Shown piece after piece: positions 7,234 through 14,728 of a stretch of 21,174 bases of DNA (positions are counted from its first letter, which is position 1; each line of letters starts with the position of its first letter). The stretch covers positions 1-21,174 of the forward strand of contig URHR01000032.1 of NCBI GenBank assembly GCA_900547725.1, read 5' to 3'. A program made the translations under genes and the position numbers. The stretch comes from an uncultured Eubacteriales bacterium (GTDB lineage: Bacteria; Bacillota; Clostridia; Oscillospirales; CAG-272). The notes under the pieces were generated by a model. It searched no databases, had not been told where the DNA came from, and worked only from the letters and a program-made list of their open reading frames with translations.

Positions 7234-8472
7234 TTAATCGGTAACCAGTACGCCTGCCTTGAGGACAAACGTCACGGTATCTGTTCCGGTCATGTACACC
7301 TTATTGCCTGCCGCATCCTTGGTGTAGGGTTTTACGGTAAAGGACACATACAAATCGTTTCCGTCAGCATCCTTGAGCGGGATATCGTCCATCACGATTG
7401 CCACCAGATATTGACCGCCGTCCTTCGGTTCGACCTTCTCGCCCGCCGCGAGAATGGACTGATAAACCGCAGTCATTTCTTTGTCCAGACTGCCCTTCGG
7501 AGTCAGTTTGTCACGCACAGTTCCCATGGAAGCCGTGATTTCATAACCGACAGCGGAGAAGCCGTCCAAATCCTTGATCTGGGAAACCAGACGCATACTC
7601 GTTGTGGTTGCGCCCTCGGGAAGCGTTTCCAACGTCTGCATTCCGAGCCACTGAATGGTGGTGGCAGGAATTTCGGTATTCGGATTTTCTTTTCCGCAAA
7701 TTGAACATGTAGTAGCAGAACGCCCTTTTTCAATCAAAGTCGGCTCGGTTTCAACCGTAAATTGACATTTATTTTCCGCACCCAGAGTAATTGTCTTCAA
7801 CGCATACGGATATGGGGATTCACAACTACTTGAACTATCTTTAACCATTCCGCCAATCATCCACTTGTTTCCGTTCGCCTTCAACCCAAGTCCAACGAAA
7901 CTGTATCCCCCACCTTTGCTGATATTCCAATCATTCGACTTCATCGGAATATAAAACTCAGCTTGAAAAGCTTTATCACTTGTTCTTTTTACTTTAGATT
8001 GAAACCCATCCGGGAGTTTAGCGCCCGCTCCATGCGCCGTTTTCACGGTTGGTTTGGAAATTGTTCCATCCACAACCTTGTTCAACTCCCCATCGGCTAC
8101 GCAGCGAAAATAATAATCTCCTGCATAATTCGCCCAAAACTGGGTCGCGGTCTTCATCGCATATGCAAGTCCGGATACAAAAACCTCAACGCCAAGAAAT
8201 GTATCGGCGTTTCCGCCCTTAGTCTTTATATTCACAAACAGATAGAGTCCGGTTTCATTCCAAAGGACTCGGTAAGTGCCTCTTGAACCAATCTCGAACT
8301 CCTGCGTGTGCAGATAGGATTTGTCCATTTCGGCATCCACGATAGGAGTCTCCCGAGTATAAGTCGCGTTTCTTCCGTCTCCCGAAGAAACCGCCGATGT
8401 ACTGACACTCATCACCGTCGCAAGGGAAAGAAGCATGGCAAACAGGCACAAAACAGATATCGCTCTTTTCAT
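7234..8472 (-). CDS. Secreted CBM9-like protein with one Cys-x-x-Cys module
   Basis: Product of 412 residues from ATG 8472, GGAAG upstream. Residues 1-27 form a signal peptide (MKRAISVLCLFAMLL). Residues ~36-232 look like a CBM9/DOMON-type beta domain (TPIVDAEMDKSY, YRVLWNETGLYLFVNIKT). Residues ~238-270 hold one Cys repeat (TLIEKG, TTCSICGKE, IPA) related to those in the 1066-aa neighbour. Residues ~272-412 match a C-terminal domain often seen in secreted clostridial glycan proteins (MRLVSQIKDLDGFSAVGYEI, then VYQSILAAGE). There is no C-terminal anchor, so the protein should be released or held by its binding domain. The stretch coding for residues ~70-260 is clearly AT-richer than the rest, hinting at domain exchange. 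Confidence 0.8.
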   Translation of the reverse strand: MKRAISVLCLFAMLLSLATVMSVSTSAVSSGDGRNATYTRETPIVDAEMDKSYLHTQEFEIGSRGTYRVLWNETGLYLFVNIKTKGGNADTFLGVEVFVSGLAYAMKTATQFWANYAGDYYFRCVADGELNKVVDGTISKPTVKTAHGAGAKLPDGFQSKVKRTSDKAFQAEFYIPMKSNDWNISKGGGYSFVGLGLKANGNKWMIGGMVKDSSSSCESPYPYALKTITLGAENKCQFTVETEPTLIEKGRSATTCSICGKENPNTEIPATTIQWLGMQTLETLPEGATTTSMRLVSQIKDLDGFSAVGYEITASMGTVRDKLTPKGSLDKEMTAVYQSILAAGEKVEPKDGGQYLVAIVMDDIPLKDADGNDLYVSFTVKPYTKDAAGNKVYMTGTDTVTFVLKAGVLVTD

Positions 8473-8504
8473 GGTTCGTCTCTTCCTTTCAATATTTTGT
8501 TTGC

Positions 8505-8536
8505 AAAAGGGGCGAACGCCGCGCGGCGTTCGCCCC
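8505..8536 (-). terminator. Palindromic terminator or attenuator after the binding-protein gene
   Basis: GGGGCGAACGCC (8509-8520) and GGCGTTCGCCCC (8525-8536) form a perfect 12-bp stem; the four-base centre GCGC keeps the whole 28 bases palindromic. On the minus strand it is followed by TTTT (8505-8508). It sits 12 bases after the solute-binding gene and before the CBM9 genes. Partial read-through would give high binding protein and lower downstream expression. Confidence 0.75.
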
Positions 8537-8548
8537 GATCAGCCGTTT

Positions 8549-10027
8549 TTATTTCTGATGGTATGCGAGGATTTTTTCCAAGGCTGTGGTGATACGTCCC
8601 TGATTTTCGCTCCAGAACGAGGACAGCGATGCACTGCCTTGCTTGAACACGCCTGCCTTCACGGGGTCACGGAAGCAGAAGCCTGCGCTTGTCAGCACGT
8701 AGCCCGGGTCAATGAACACGTTGTTCCGGATCAGGTCGATCATGGCAAGGCTCTGCGAGTCTCTTGCGGCATTGCCTTTGAGCACCACCTCAATGTATCT
8801 CGGGTTGACAATCTCGCGGCTCTGTTTTGCAAGCGCCGCAGTCACAGTTCCCACCATTTCCGTATTCTTCACGGTCTTGGGCACGAACATCAGCGAAACG
8901 CCGTCGGTAATTGCCGTCCGGTAATTCTGTTGCGTGTTGTCCAGCTTCGGATACGGGAGCACGCCGTAGTTGTCGCTCATGTCGCGGAGGCGCTCGATCA
9001 TTTCAAACCGCATCGGGTTGAACAGCACCTGCCCGCCCGTGAACAGATATTTGCTCGGGTCGTTACTGCCATCCGTACCTTTATTCTGTTCCTGATAGGA
9101 ATAGCTCTCGGTATACAGCTGAACCAACTGATCCAGAATCGCCGAATTCTTCTCGGTCTCCACCTGGAACTGATAGTTGCCGCTATTGTCCTTGACCAGA
9201 GTCTCTACGCCAAAACTGCTTGCGAACGCGTCAATTGCAACGTCAATGTCGCTTGCAAACCCGTAAATGCGGTTCGTCCCTTCGCCCGAAGTTCCAACCT
9301 CTTTGGCAACGTCCATCATATATTCCAACGTCCATCTGCCCGAGGAAACCACGTTGTAAAGGTTTTCGGAAGCGTAATCCTTTGCCAGCCGGTCGTTGAA
9401 CACCACCGAGGACATGAACTTCCAGAAGGTCAGCGTGATATCGCCCGTGATCGCGTAGGTCTTGCCGTTGATGGTCAGCACGTCGTTGATGCCGTTCTGC
9501 CACTCGTCCGCCTTCAGGTCAATGCCCGGGACGGTCTGCCAATCCAGATACCAATCGTTGCTCACCGTAGGATAGATGTAACGATGATAGCCCGCAATCA
9601 GGTCGCAGGCGTCCTCCTGCGCCGTCATCCATGTAGACAGTTGCTGTTCGAACTCGGTGTTCCGCGTGGCGTCCTTCCAGCCGTTATTGTAAGTCAGGTT
9701 CTTGATGGAGACATTGTAGCGCTTCTCAATCACCTGATTGCGCGAATACACCGCGTCGTTGACGACGTTTGCGCCCTCCGAATCGCTCGCCTTGAATTCA
9801 TAGGCGTAATTCGAGCGGTGCATGATGCGGAAATCCTTATCGTACTGCGGGTAGTCCTCCCCGTCGTCCGCGTTGGTCGTCTCCTGCGCCGCCGTGGTGT
9901 TGCCCGGCTTTCCCTCCGGCTCTTGGACGTTGCATCCGATTGCCATAGCGCAACCTGTACACATCAGGAGCGTGAGCAAAACCCATGCCAAAGTGCGCGT
10001 CAGCCGGAGCTTTCTGGCTTGTTTCAT
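8549..10027 (-). CDS. Extracellular solute-binding lipoprotein (carbohydrate ABC type)
   Basis: Product of 492 residues from ATG 10027, with AAGGAGG seven bases upstream. The N-terminus has positive residues, a hydrophobic core and two possible lipobox cysteines (Cys26 in LLMCTGC, Cys32 in AMAIGC), then a Thr/Glu-rich linker. The mature part resembles family 1 solute-binding proteins: NVVNDAVYSRNQVIEKRYNV, LIAGYHRYIYP near residue 145, TYAITGDITLTFWKF, and GVLPYPKL in the C-terminal lobe. Such proteins capture oligosaccharides at the membrane for an ABC importer. No permease or ATPase gene is next to it, so it would have to use a transporter encoded elsewhere. It is first in the minus-strand unit and divergent from the GH16 genes. 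Confidence 0.85.
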   Translation of the reverse strand: MKQARKLRLTRTLAWVLLTLLMCTGCAMAIGCNVQEPEGKPGNTTAAQETTNADDGEDYPQYDKDFRIMHRSNYAYEFKASDSEGANVVNDAVYSRNQVIEKRYNVSIKNLTYNNGWKDATRNTEFEQQLSTWMTAQEDACDLIAGYHRYIYPTVSNDWYLDWQTVPGIDLKADEWQNGINDVLTINGKTYAITGDITLTFWKFMSSVVFNDRLAKDYASENLYNVVSSGRWTLEYMMDVAKEVGTSGEGTNRIYGFASDIDVAIDAFASSFGVETLVKDNSGNYQFQVETEKNSAILDQLVQLYTESYSYQEQNKGTDGSNDPSKYLFTGGQVLFNPMRFEMIERLRDMSDNYGVLPYPKLDNTQQNYRTAITDGVSLMFVPKTVKNTEMVGTVTAALAKQSREIVNPRYIEVVLKGNAARDSQSLAMIDLIRNNVFIDPGYVLTSAGFCFRDPVKAGVFKQGSASLSSFWSENQGRITTALEKILAYHQK

Positions 10028-10104
10028 GAAAGATCCTCCTTGTTTCCCTTTTTTCGGTTTTGTTTTCGTTTATTCTGCACGGAAACGATACCATTGGTAC
10101 ACCT

Positions 10105-10133
10105 ATTATAAAGGATTTTTTTACGTTCGGCAA
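10105..10133 (-). promoter_or_regulatory. Promoter of the solute-binding/CBM9/lyase unit
   Basis: On the minus strand TTGCCG, 17 bases, then a perfect TATAAT. The start of transcription would be near 10098, leaving a leader of about 70 bases before ATG 10027. A site resembling a LacI-family operator core (GGAAACGATACCA, 10081-10093) lies in that leader, too weak to call on its own. Confidence 0.75.
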
Positions 10134-10172
10134 GTGTTAAAGTTGCTATCTTTTTTTTATTTTTTACACTTG
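10131..10172. promoter_or_regulatory. Inverted repeat between divergent promoters, candidate operator
   Basis: CAAGTGT (10131-10137) and ACACTTG (10166-10172) are perfect inverted copies, 35 bases centre to centre, enclosing an AT-rich stretch. The left arm overlaps the -35 box of the minus promoter and the right arm overlaps the -35 box of the plus promoter. A dimeric or looping regulator bound here would control both units. Confidence 0.45.
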
Positions 10173-10198
10173 ATTACCGCCGCAATCCGTGCTATACT
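10170..10198 (+). promoter_or_regulatory. Promoter of the GH16 operon
   Basis: TTGATT, 17 bases, TATACT. The predicted start lies near 10205, about 50 bases before ATG 10256. Its -35 box is 36 bases from that of the divergent promoter. Confidence 0.75.
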
Positions 10199-10255
10199 GA
10201 GGGTACGCCGTCCGCATATACAATCAACGGATGGAACCGAACAGAAAGGAATCGG

Positions 10256-11977
10256 ATGAAGATGAACATGAAGAAAACCGGAAAACTCCTCTCCCTGTTG
10301 CTTGCGCTCTGCACCCTTGCGCTCTGCGCCTGCACCATCACCTACCCCGACGACACGCCGACCGACACCCGACAGCCGACCGTAACCGAACCGACCCTGC
10401 GCGGAACGGTTCTTTCCCACATCTCCGACTACGCCGTGATTTACCCCACCAAGGCAACCGACGGCGAAAAGACTGCGGCAATGCAGATCATCAACGCACT
10501 TGACAGCACGCGCCGCGCCGATGTCGACTTTGTAACCGGCGACATCCCGAAGAACAACCGCGAAATTCTGATCGGCAACACCAACCGCGCCGCTTCGAAA
10601 ACGGCGATTGCCGCACTGGACAAGGATCGCGACTTCTCGGTCTCCTTCAACAAGGACGAAGTTGTCATCGCCGCAAAGACCGACGCCGCGCTTGCCGACG
10701 CCGTTGCCTACTTCCTCGGCACTGTCCTTACCGCCGATATCTCCCACTACTCCGTCGGCACGGTTGACACCCAACTTTACAATTACCCGCTTTCGGGCTT
10801 CTTCGGTCTTTCGCTTGACGCGCTGAAAATTTCCTATGCCACCAAAGAGATGCTGCCCGTTGCAACCTCGCTGCAGACTTACATCCACGATGTAACGGGC
10901 GCGGACGTGGCGATCGCCCTCGGCGGAAGCGGCAACATCTGTCTCTCTCTTGACGAAACAATGGAGCGCGCAAAGTATCGTGTAGAGCCTGCGGGCGGTC
11001 TTGTGACCCTGCGCGGCGGCACGGTGCTTGCCCTTTCCGAGGCGGTGCGGGCAATTACCTCCAAGAGCCTTGGCGGCGCGGCGGTCACGCTCGACGGCGA
11101 GAGTACCATCCCGCTGACGATGAAGGACATCAAGTCGGGCAAGGAAATGCAACTGGTCTGGTTTGACGAATTCGACGGCAGCGCGCTGAACAGCGCCTAC
11201 TGGTCGCTGACCGACCGGATGTACGGCAACAGCAAGATCACCACCTCCGCAAGCAAGAAGAACTTTGAGGTTGCGGACGGCGACGCGACCATGCGGGTCT
11301 GGAAGAGCGGCGACGTCTTTACCACCAACAGCACGCTGACCACGATGAACCGCATGAGCTTCCGCTACGGTTACCTCGAAATCTACGCAAAAGTGCCCAC
11401 GACTTCCGGCACGTTCCCCTCCTTCTGGCTTCAGTCCGCCGAACAGCACCGCGCCGACAAGAGCATGATGACCGAGGTGGACGTGTTTGAGATTTACACC
11501 AAGAACAAGATGGAGTGCACCCTGCACAAGTGGGAAATGAACGAAAGCGGCGGAAGCAGTCACCACTGCTGGAACGACCCGAAGATCAAGGTCTATTCCG
11601 ATGCCGACTGGTCGACCCTCTCCACCGATTATCACCTCTACGGCTTCGGCTGGACCGAAACCGAGATGTACTTCACCGTGGACGGTAAGCTCTACGCTAC
11701 CTTTGACATCACCGACAAAGGTGATTTCTGTCAAGGATTGGGAAAGACCGACGGCAAAAATTCCCTGACCGGAATGTCCTGCTTCAGAGACGCGCTGTTC
11801 ATCAACTTCAACAACTGGATTCACACCGAGGGCAGCTTCCGCGACAGGAACTGGAAAACGGGCGACAGCACCGAATACCCCATTGATTACAGCATCGCGT
11901 GGATTCGTCTCTATCAGGACGAGACGGGCACGCTCTACGACGACCTGAACGGCAAAATTTCCGACGGCATCAAATAA
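10256..11977 (+). CDS. GH16 endoglycanase lipoprotein
   Basis: Product of 573 residues from ATG 10256 (AAAGGA upstream; in-frame ATGs at codons 3 and 5 are alternatives). Residues 1-26 are a lipoprotein signal ending LALCAC with Cys26. Residues ~45-270 hold two related alpha/beta halves (YAVIYPTKATDGEKTAA with EILIGNTNR, then LKISYATKEMLPVATSLQ), like the noncatalytic N-terminal domains of GH20/GH67-type enzymes. Residues ~298-573 are a GH16 beta-jelly-roll: LVWFDEFDGSALN, SFRYGYLEIYAKVP, and the catalytic TEVDVFE with Glu407 as nucleophile, Asp409, and Glu412 as acid/base, the beta-bulge form seen in laminarinases, agarases and carrageenases. It would hydrolyse beta-glucans or galactans at the cell surface. 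Substrate cannot be read from sequence. Confidence 0.9.
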   Translation: MKMNMKKTGKLLSLLLALCTLALCACTITYPDDTPTDTRQPTVTEPTLRGTVLSHISDYAVIYPTKATDGEKTAAMQIINALDSTRRADVDFVTGDIPKNNREILIGNTNRAASKTAIAALDKDRDFSVSFNKDEVVIAAKTDAALADAVAYFLGTVLTADISHYSVGTVDTQLYNYPLSGFFGLSLDALKISYATKEMLPVATSLQTYIHDVTGADVAIALGGSGNICLSLDETMERAKYRVEPAGGLVTLRGGTVLALSEAVRAITSKSLGGAAVTLDGESTIPLTMKDIKSGKEMQLVWFDEFDGSALNSAYWSLTDRMYGNSKITTSASKKNFEVADGDATMRVWKSGDVFTTNSTLTTMNRMSFRYGYLEIYAKVPTTSGTFPSFWLQSAEQHRADKSMMTEVDVFEIYTKNKMECTLHKWEMNESGGSSHHCWNDPKIKVYSDADWSTLSTDYHLYGFGWTETEMYFTVDGKLYATFDITDKGDFCQGLGKTDGKNSLTGMSCFRDALFINFNNWIHTEGSFRDRNWKTGDSTEYPIDYSIAWIRLYQDETGTLYDDLNGKISDGIK

Positions 11978-11995
11978 ACGGAGGCAACAGCAAAC

Positions 11996-12847
11996 ATGAA
12001 CGGCAACGGTATTCCCCAAACCATTAAAAGCCCGCTCGACGGCAGCGAAATGCGCCTGACGTGGAACGATGAATTCGACGGCGACAGAATCAACGGCAAA
12101 ACATGGCAGCTCTATGACAGAATGTGGGCGAAAAACCGCGTGATTACCACCACCGACCCCCGCAATTTTGCATTGGAGAACGGCGAGGCGGTCATGCGAA
12201 CCTATCGCGAGGACGGCCATTATACCTCGCACAAATCCCTGACCACCTTTGACCGCATGAGCTTCCGCTACGGTTACCTTGAAATCAACGCAATTGTCCC
12301 CTTCAGCCGCGGCGCGTTCCCCGCGTTCTGGCTTCAGTCCGCATGGCAGCACCGCTCCGTGGACTACATGACCGAGGTCGACGTGTTCGAGGTCTACAAG
12401 GCGGGCTATGTGGAGTCCACCCTGCACAAGTGGTATCTCAAAGACCCCGTGACAGGTCCTCACACGCGCCATGACTGGAACACGCCGCTCTCCTACACCT
12501 TCCCCGAAGATCATTGGGAAAGCCTTTCCCACGAATACCACCGTTGGGGCTTCCTGTGGATTCCCGAAAAAATCGCCATCACGCTGGACGGCAACATCAT
12601 CGCAACCTACGACATCACCGATGCGGGCGACTTTCAGGAGGGACTGCGAACCGGAGATGACCTGACCGGAATGGGCGGCTTCCAAGACCCGATGATTATC
12701 AACTTCACCAACTGGGTCGGCAGCGGCTTCCGCGATAAGTCATGGGTGGTCGGCGAAGGCACCGAACTTCCCTTAACCTTCCGCGTGGATTGGATTCGCC
12801 TCTACCAGACCCCCGGCATGGGCGACCTGTTTGACGACAGACCCTGA
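11996..12847 (+). CDS. GH16 family glycoside hydrolase without export signal
   Basis: Product of 283 residues from ATG 11996; GGAGG lies 11 bases upstream and the gap from the first GH16 gene is 18 bases, so the two are co-transcribed. It is nearly all catalytic domain: MRLTWNDEFDGDRINGKTW, FDRMSFRYGYLEINAIVP, catalytic TEVDVFE with Glu127, Asp129 and Glu132, and RVDWIRLYQ at the end. It closely resembles the catalytic half of its neighbour, which suggests a local duplication. The N-terminus (MNGNGIPQTIKSPLDG) has no signal peptide or lipobox, so the protein is either cytoplasmic and acts on imported oligosaccharides, or leaves by an unknown route. No upstream in-frame signal sequence is available since the stop of the previous gene is close. 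Confidence 0.88.
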   Translation: MNGNGIPQTIKSPLDGSEMRLTWNDEFDGDRINGKTWQLYDRMWAKNRVITTTDPRNFALENGEAVMRTYREDGHYTSHKSLTTFDRMSFRYGYLEINAIVPFSRGAFPAFWLQSAWQHRSVDYMTEVDVFEVYKAGYVESTLHKWYLKDPVTGPHTRHDWNTPLSYTFPEDHWESLSHEYHRWGFLWIPEKIAITLDGNIIATYDITDAGDFQEGLRTGDDLTGMGGFQDPMIINFTNWVGSGFRDKSWVVGEGTELPLTFRVDWIRLYQTPGMGDLFDDRP

Positions 12848-12851
12848 AAAA

Positions 12852-12885
12852 TGCGCCCCGCAACCGTGTTGCGGGGCGCACCTCT
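12852..12885 (+). terminator. Terminator of the GH16 operon
   Basis: TGCGCCCCGCAAC (12852-12864) and GTTGCGGGGCGCA (12868-12880) pair perfectly around the three-base loop CGT. A short pyrimidine tail (CCTCTTTC) follows. It begins four bases after the stop codon. Confidence 0.8.
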
Positions 12886-12913
12886 TTCATCCCCCTCTCG
12901 CCCACCAAACGCG

Positions 12914-13115
12914 TGCGAAGCCGCACCATCTGAAAATCACCTCCCGCCCGAAATAACAAAACTTCCCCCGAGAGCACCCGCACCAAACAAAGCGAATCAA
13001 ATCTTCGCTCTGCATGGGCGGGTGCTCTTGGGGGAAGTTCTCGGTGAGAGAGGGAGGTTTGGAGGGAGAGAGCCTCGTCTTTCAAGAGGGGGCTCTCTCC
13101 CTCCAAGGTCTTCCC
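12914..13115 (+). repeat. Two-hairpin structured repeat, copy 1
   Basis: This 200-base element shares its order and much of its sequence with 17264-17469. It opens with CGAAGCCGCACC. Hairpin A pairs 12960-12981 with 13018-13039 (22 bp, one G-T pair) around a smaller hairpin AGCGAA/TTCGCT (12991-12996 with 13004-13009). Hairpin B pairs 13059-13074 with 13091-13106 (16 bp, perfect) around a pyrimidine/purine loop. It fills the gap between the GH16 terminator and the promoter of the DUF5685 operon. No open frame is convincing in it. It may be a nonautonomous mobile repeat or an RNA element. Confidence 0.75.
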
Positions 13116-13158
13116 CCCGCCACATCGAAAATTTTCCGGCGATGTTCACAGAAAAGGC

Positions 13159-13187
13159 TTGTATTTTTCAGAAAAGTGCGGTATCAT
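13159..13187 (+). promoter_or_regulatory. Promoter of the DUF5685-DnaJ operon
   Basis: TTGTAT, 17 bases, TATCAT. The start would be near 13194, 35 bases before ATG 13228. Confidence 0.55.
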
Positions 13188-13227
13188 ATAGAGTGAGGAA
13201 ATAGATTCTTTTGAAAGGGGCGGCAGA

Positions 13228-14112
13228 ATGTTCGGATATGTCAGAACCGTACCGTCGGAATTGCGGCTTCGCGAATACGAGTGCTACCGCGCCTACTATT
13301 GCGGTCTGTGCCGCTCCATGGGGAAATGCACGGGCGCTTGCTCGCGGCTGACCCTTTCCTATGACTTCGTCTTTCTCGCCGCCTGCCGCGCGTGGCTTTG
13401 CGGAGAGAAACCCGAGACCAAACGCTTTCGGTGCGCGCTCCACCCCCTCCGCCGTCGGCTCACCGTCACCGGCTCGGAGCAACTGGACTACTGCGCCGAC
13501 GCGTCGGTTCTCCTCTCCTATCATAAATGTCTTGACGATCTCGGCGACGAACGCGGTTTCCGCCGCCTGCGCGCAGGACTCGCAAAATTCGCTCTGCGCG
13601 GCGGCTACAAAAAAGCAAAGCGTCGCCACCCCGCGCTTGACGAGACCATCCGAACCTCGCTCGCAGAGCTTTCCGCCTACGAAAAGCACCCCGAACCGCC
13701 CAGCGCGGACATCCCCGCCGCACGGTTCGGCGACTTGATGGCTGCGGTCTTTTCGGAGGGACTGGACGGAAGCGCCGCGCGCATCGCCGCCGACTTCGGG
13801 CGCGGCATCGGCAAATGGATCTATCTGATCGACGCCGCCGACGACTTCGCCGAGGATATCCGCCGGCATCGCTTCAACCCGTACACCGGGTTGTTCGGCG
13901 CTGAAATGACCGACGGAAACCGCCGGGCGGTTGAACTGTCTTTAACCGAAATTCTCTCCGATACCGAGCGCGCGTTCCTGCTCTTCCCCGAGCCGCCGTG
14001 CGCGGAGGTGCGCGAAATCGTTTCGAACATTCTCTATCTCGGAATGCCCCGCACCGCAGAGCGGGTGCTGTTCCACCCTCATGCCACAAAAAAGGAGACT
14101 GACCATGAATAA
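13228..14112 (+). CDS. DUF5685 family protein
   Basis: Product of 294 residues from ATG 13228 (GAAAGGGG upstream). It begins MFGYVRTVPSELRLREYECY, followed by YYCGLCRSMGK, RLTLSYDFVFLA and SYHKCLDDLGDE, the conserved order I know from DUF5685 proteins of Clostridia. Function is not established. Cysteines are many in the first 90 residues (Cys25, 28, 34, 38, 53, 58, 69, 89). Two Asp-rich helices, CLDDLGDE (101-108) and IDAADDFAED with RHRFNPY after it (201-219), recall the metal-binding Asp motifs of class I isoprenoid synthases; this is an analogy, not an assignment. The stop codon overlaps the start of the J-domain gene by eight bases, so the two are translationally coupled. Confidence 0.85.
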   Translation: MFGYVRTVPSELRLREYECYRAYYCGLCRSMGKCTGACSRLTLSYDFVFLAACRAWLCGEKPETKRFRCALHPLRRRLTVTGSEQLDYCADASVLLSYHKCLDDLGDERGFRRLRAGLAKFALRGGYKKAKRRHPALDETIRTSLAELSAYEKHPEPPSADIPAARFGDLMAAVFSEGLDGSAARIAADFGRGIGKWIYLIDAADDFAEDIRRHRFNPYTGLFGAEMTDGNRRAVELSLTEILSDTERAFLLFPEPPCAEVREIVSNILYLGMPRTAERVLFHPHATKKETDHE

Positions 14113-14725
14113 CCCCTATCGGATTCTCGGCGTATCCCCCAACGCCACCGACGACGAGATCAAGCAGGCGTACCGCGAACTTGCCCGGAAGTACCACCCC
14201 GACAAGTACCGCGACTCCGACCTTGCCGACCTCGCCGAAGAAAAGATGAAGGAAATCAATGCCGCCTACGAAGAAATCCGCAAGCAGCGCTCCTCCGGCA
14301 AGCAGGGCGCGGGTACGTCCGGCTTCTCCGGACCGCAAAGCGGCAGTTCCTCCGCGCTCTATGCGGAAATCCGCAACCTCATCAATCAGGAAAACGTCCG
14401 CGAGGCGGAGCACCTGCTCTACGGCGTTGCCGAAGCGGAGCGGAATGCGGAGTGGTATTTCCTCATGGGTTGCGTGCTGTTCAAAAAGGGCTTCTATGTG
14501 GACGCGCAGCAGATGTTTGACCGCGCCTGCGCCATGGATCCCTACAATGCCGAATACCGCGAAGCAAAACGGCGCATGGAAGAAGGCGGCAGGCAGTACG
14601 GAAGCGGCTATCGGACCACGACGGGTTCGGATTCCTTCTGCTCCGCCTGCGACTGCTGTTCCAGTCTCATGTGCGCCGACTGTTGCTGCGAGTGCATGGG
14701 CGGGGATCTGATCCCCTGTTGTTGA
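14105..14725 (+). CDS. J-domain protein with Cys-rich tail
   Basis: Product of 206 residues from ATG 14105; the start is chosen because NPYRILGVSPNATDDEIKQA begins a J domain directly and a GGAG lies seven bases upstream. Residues 1-65 are the J domain with the Hsp70-stimulating His-Pro-Asp in KYHPDKYRD. Residues ~85-160 look like a TPR-type helical repeat (WYFLMGCVLFKKGFYVDAQQMFDRAC). The last ~30 residues hold 11 cysteines in clusters (FCSACDCC, CADCCCEC, final CC). It lacks the Gly/Phe and zinc-finger layout of true DnaJ, so it is a specialised co-chaperone. The Cys tail could bind metal or be lipid-modified. It sits between DUF5685 and a membrane protein in one operon. Confidence 0.88.
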   Translation: MNNPYRILGVSPNATDDEIKQAYRELARKYHPDKYRDSDLADLAEEKMKEINAAYEEIRKQRSSGKQGAGTSGFSGPQSGSSSALYAEIRNLINQENVREAEHLLYGVAEAERNAEWYFLMGCVLFKKGFYVDAQQMFDRACAMDPYNAEYREAKRRMEEGGRQYGSGYRTTTGSDSFCSACDCCSSLMCADCCCECMGGDLIPCC

Positions 14726-14728
14726 GCC

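Noticed and set aside
10081..10093. Catabolite-repression (cre) site in the leader of the solute-binding gene
   Set aside because: GGAAACGATACCA matches only the centre of the consensus and misses outer positions, so it is noted only as a weak LacI-type resemblance.
8435..10111. A 558-codon open frame on the plus strand
   Set aside because: It is antisense to the solute-binding protein, which has a lipoprotein signal, ribosome site and promoter.
10157..12685. An 842-codon open frame on the minus strand
   Set aside because: It is antisense to both GH16 genes, whose catalytic motifs are intact, and it runs through their promoter.
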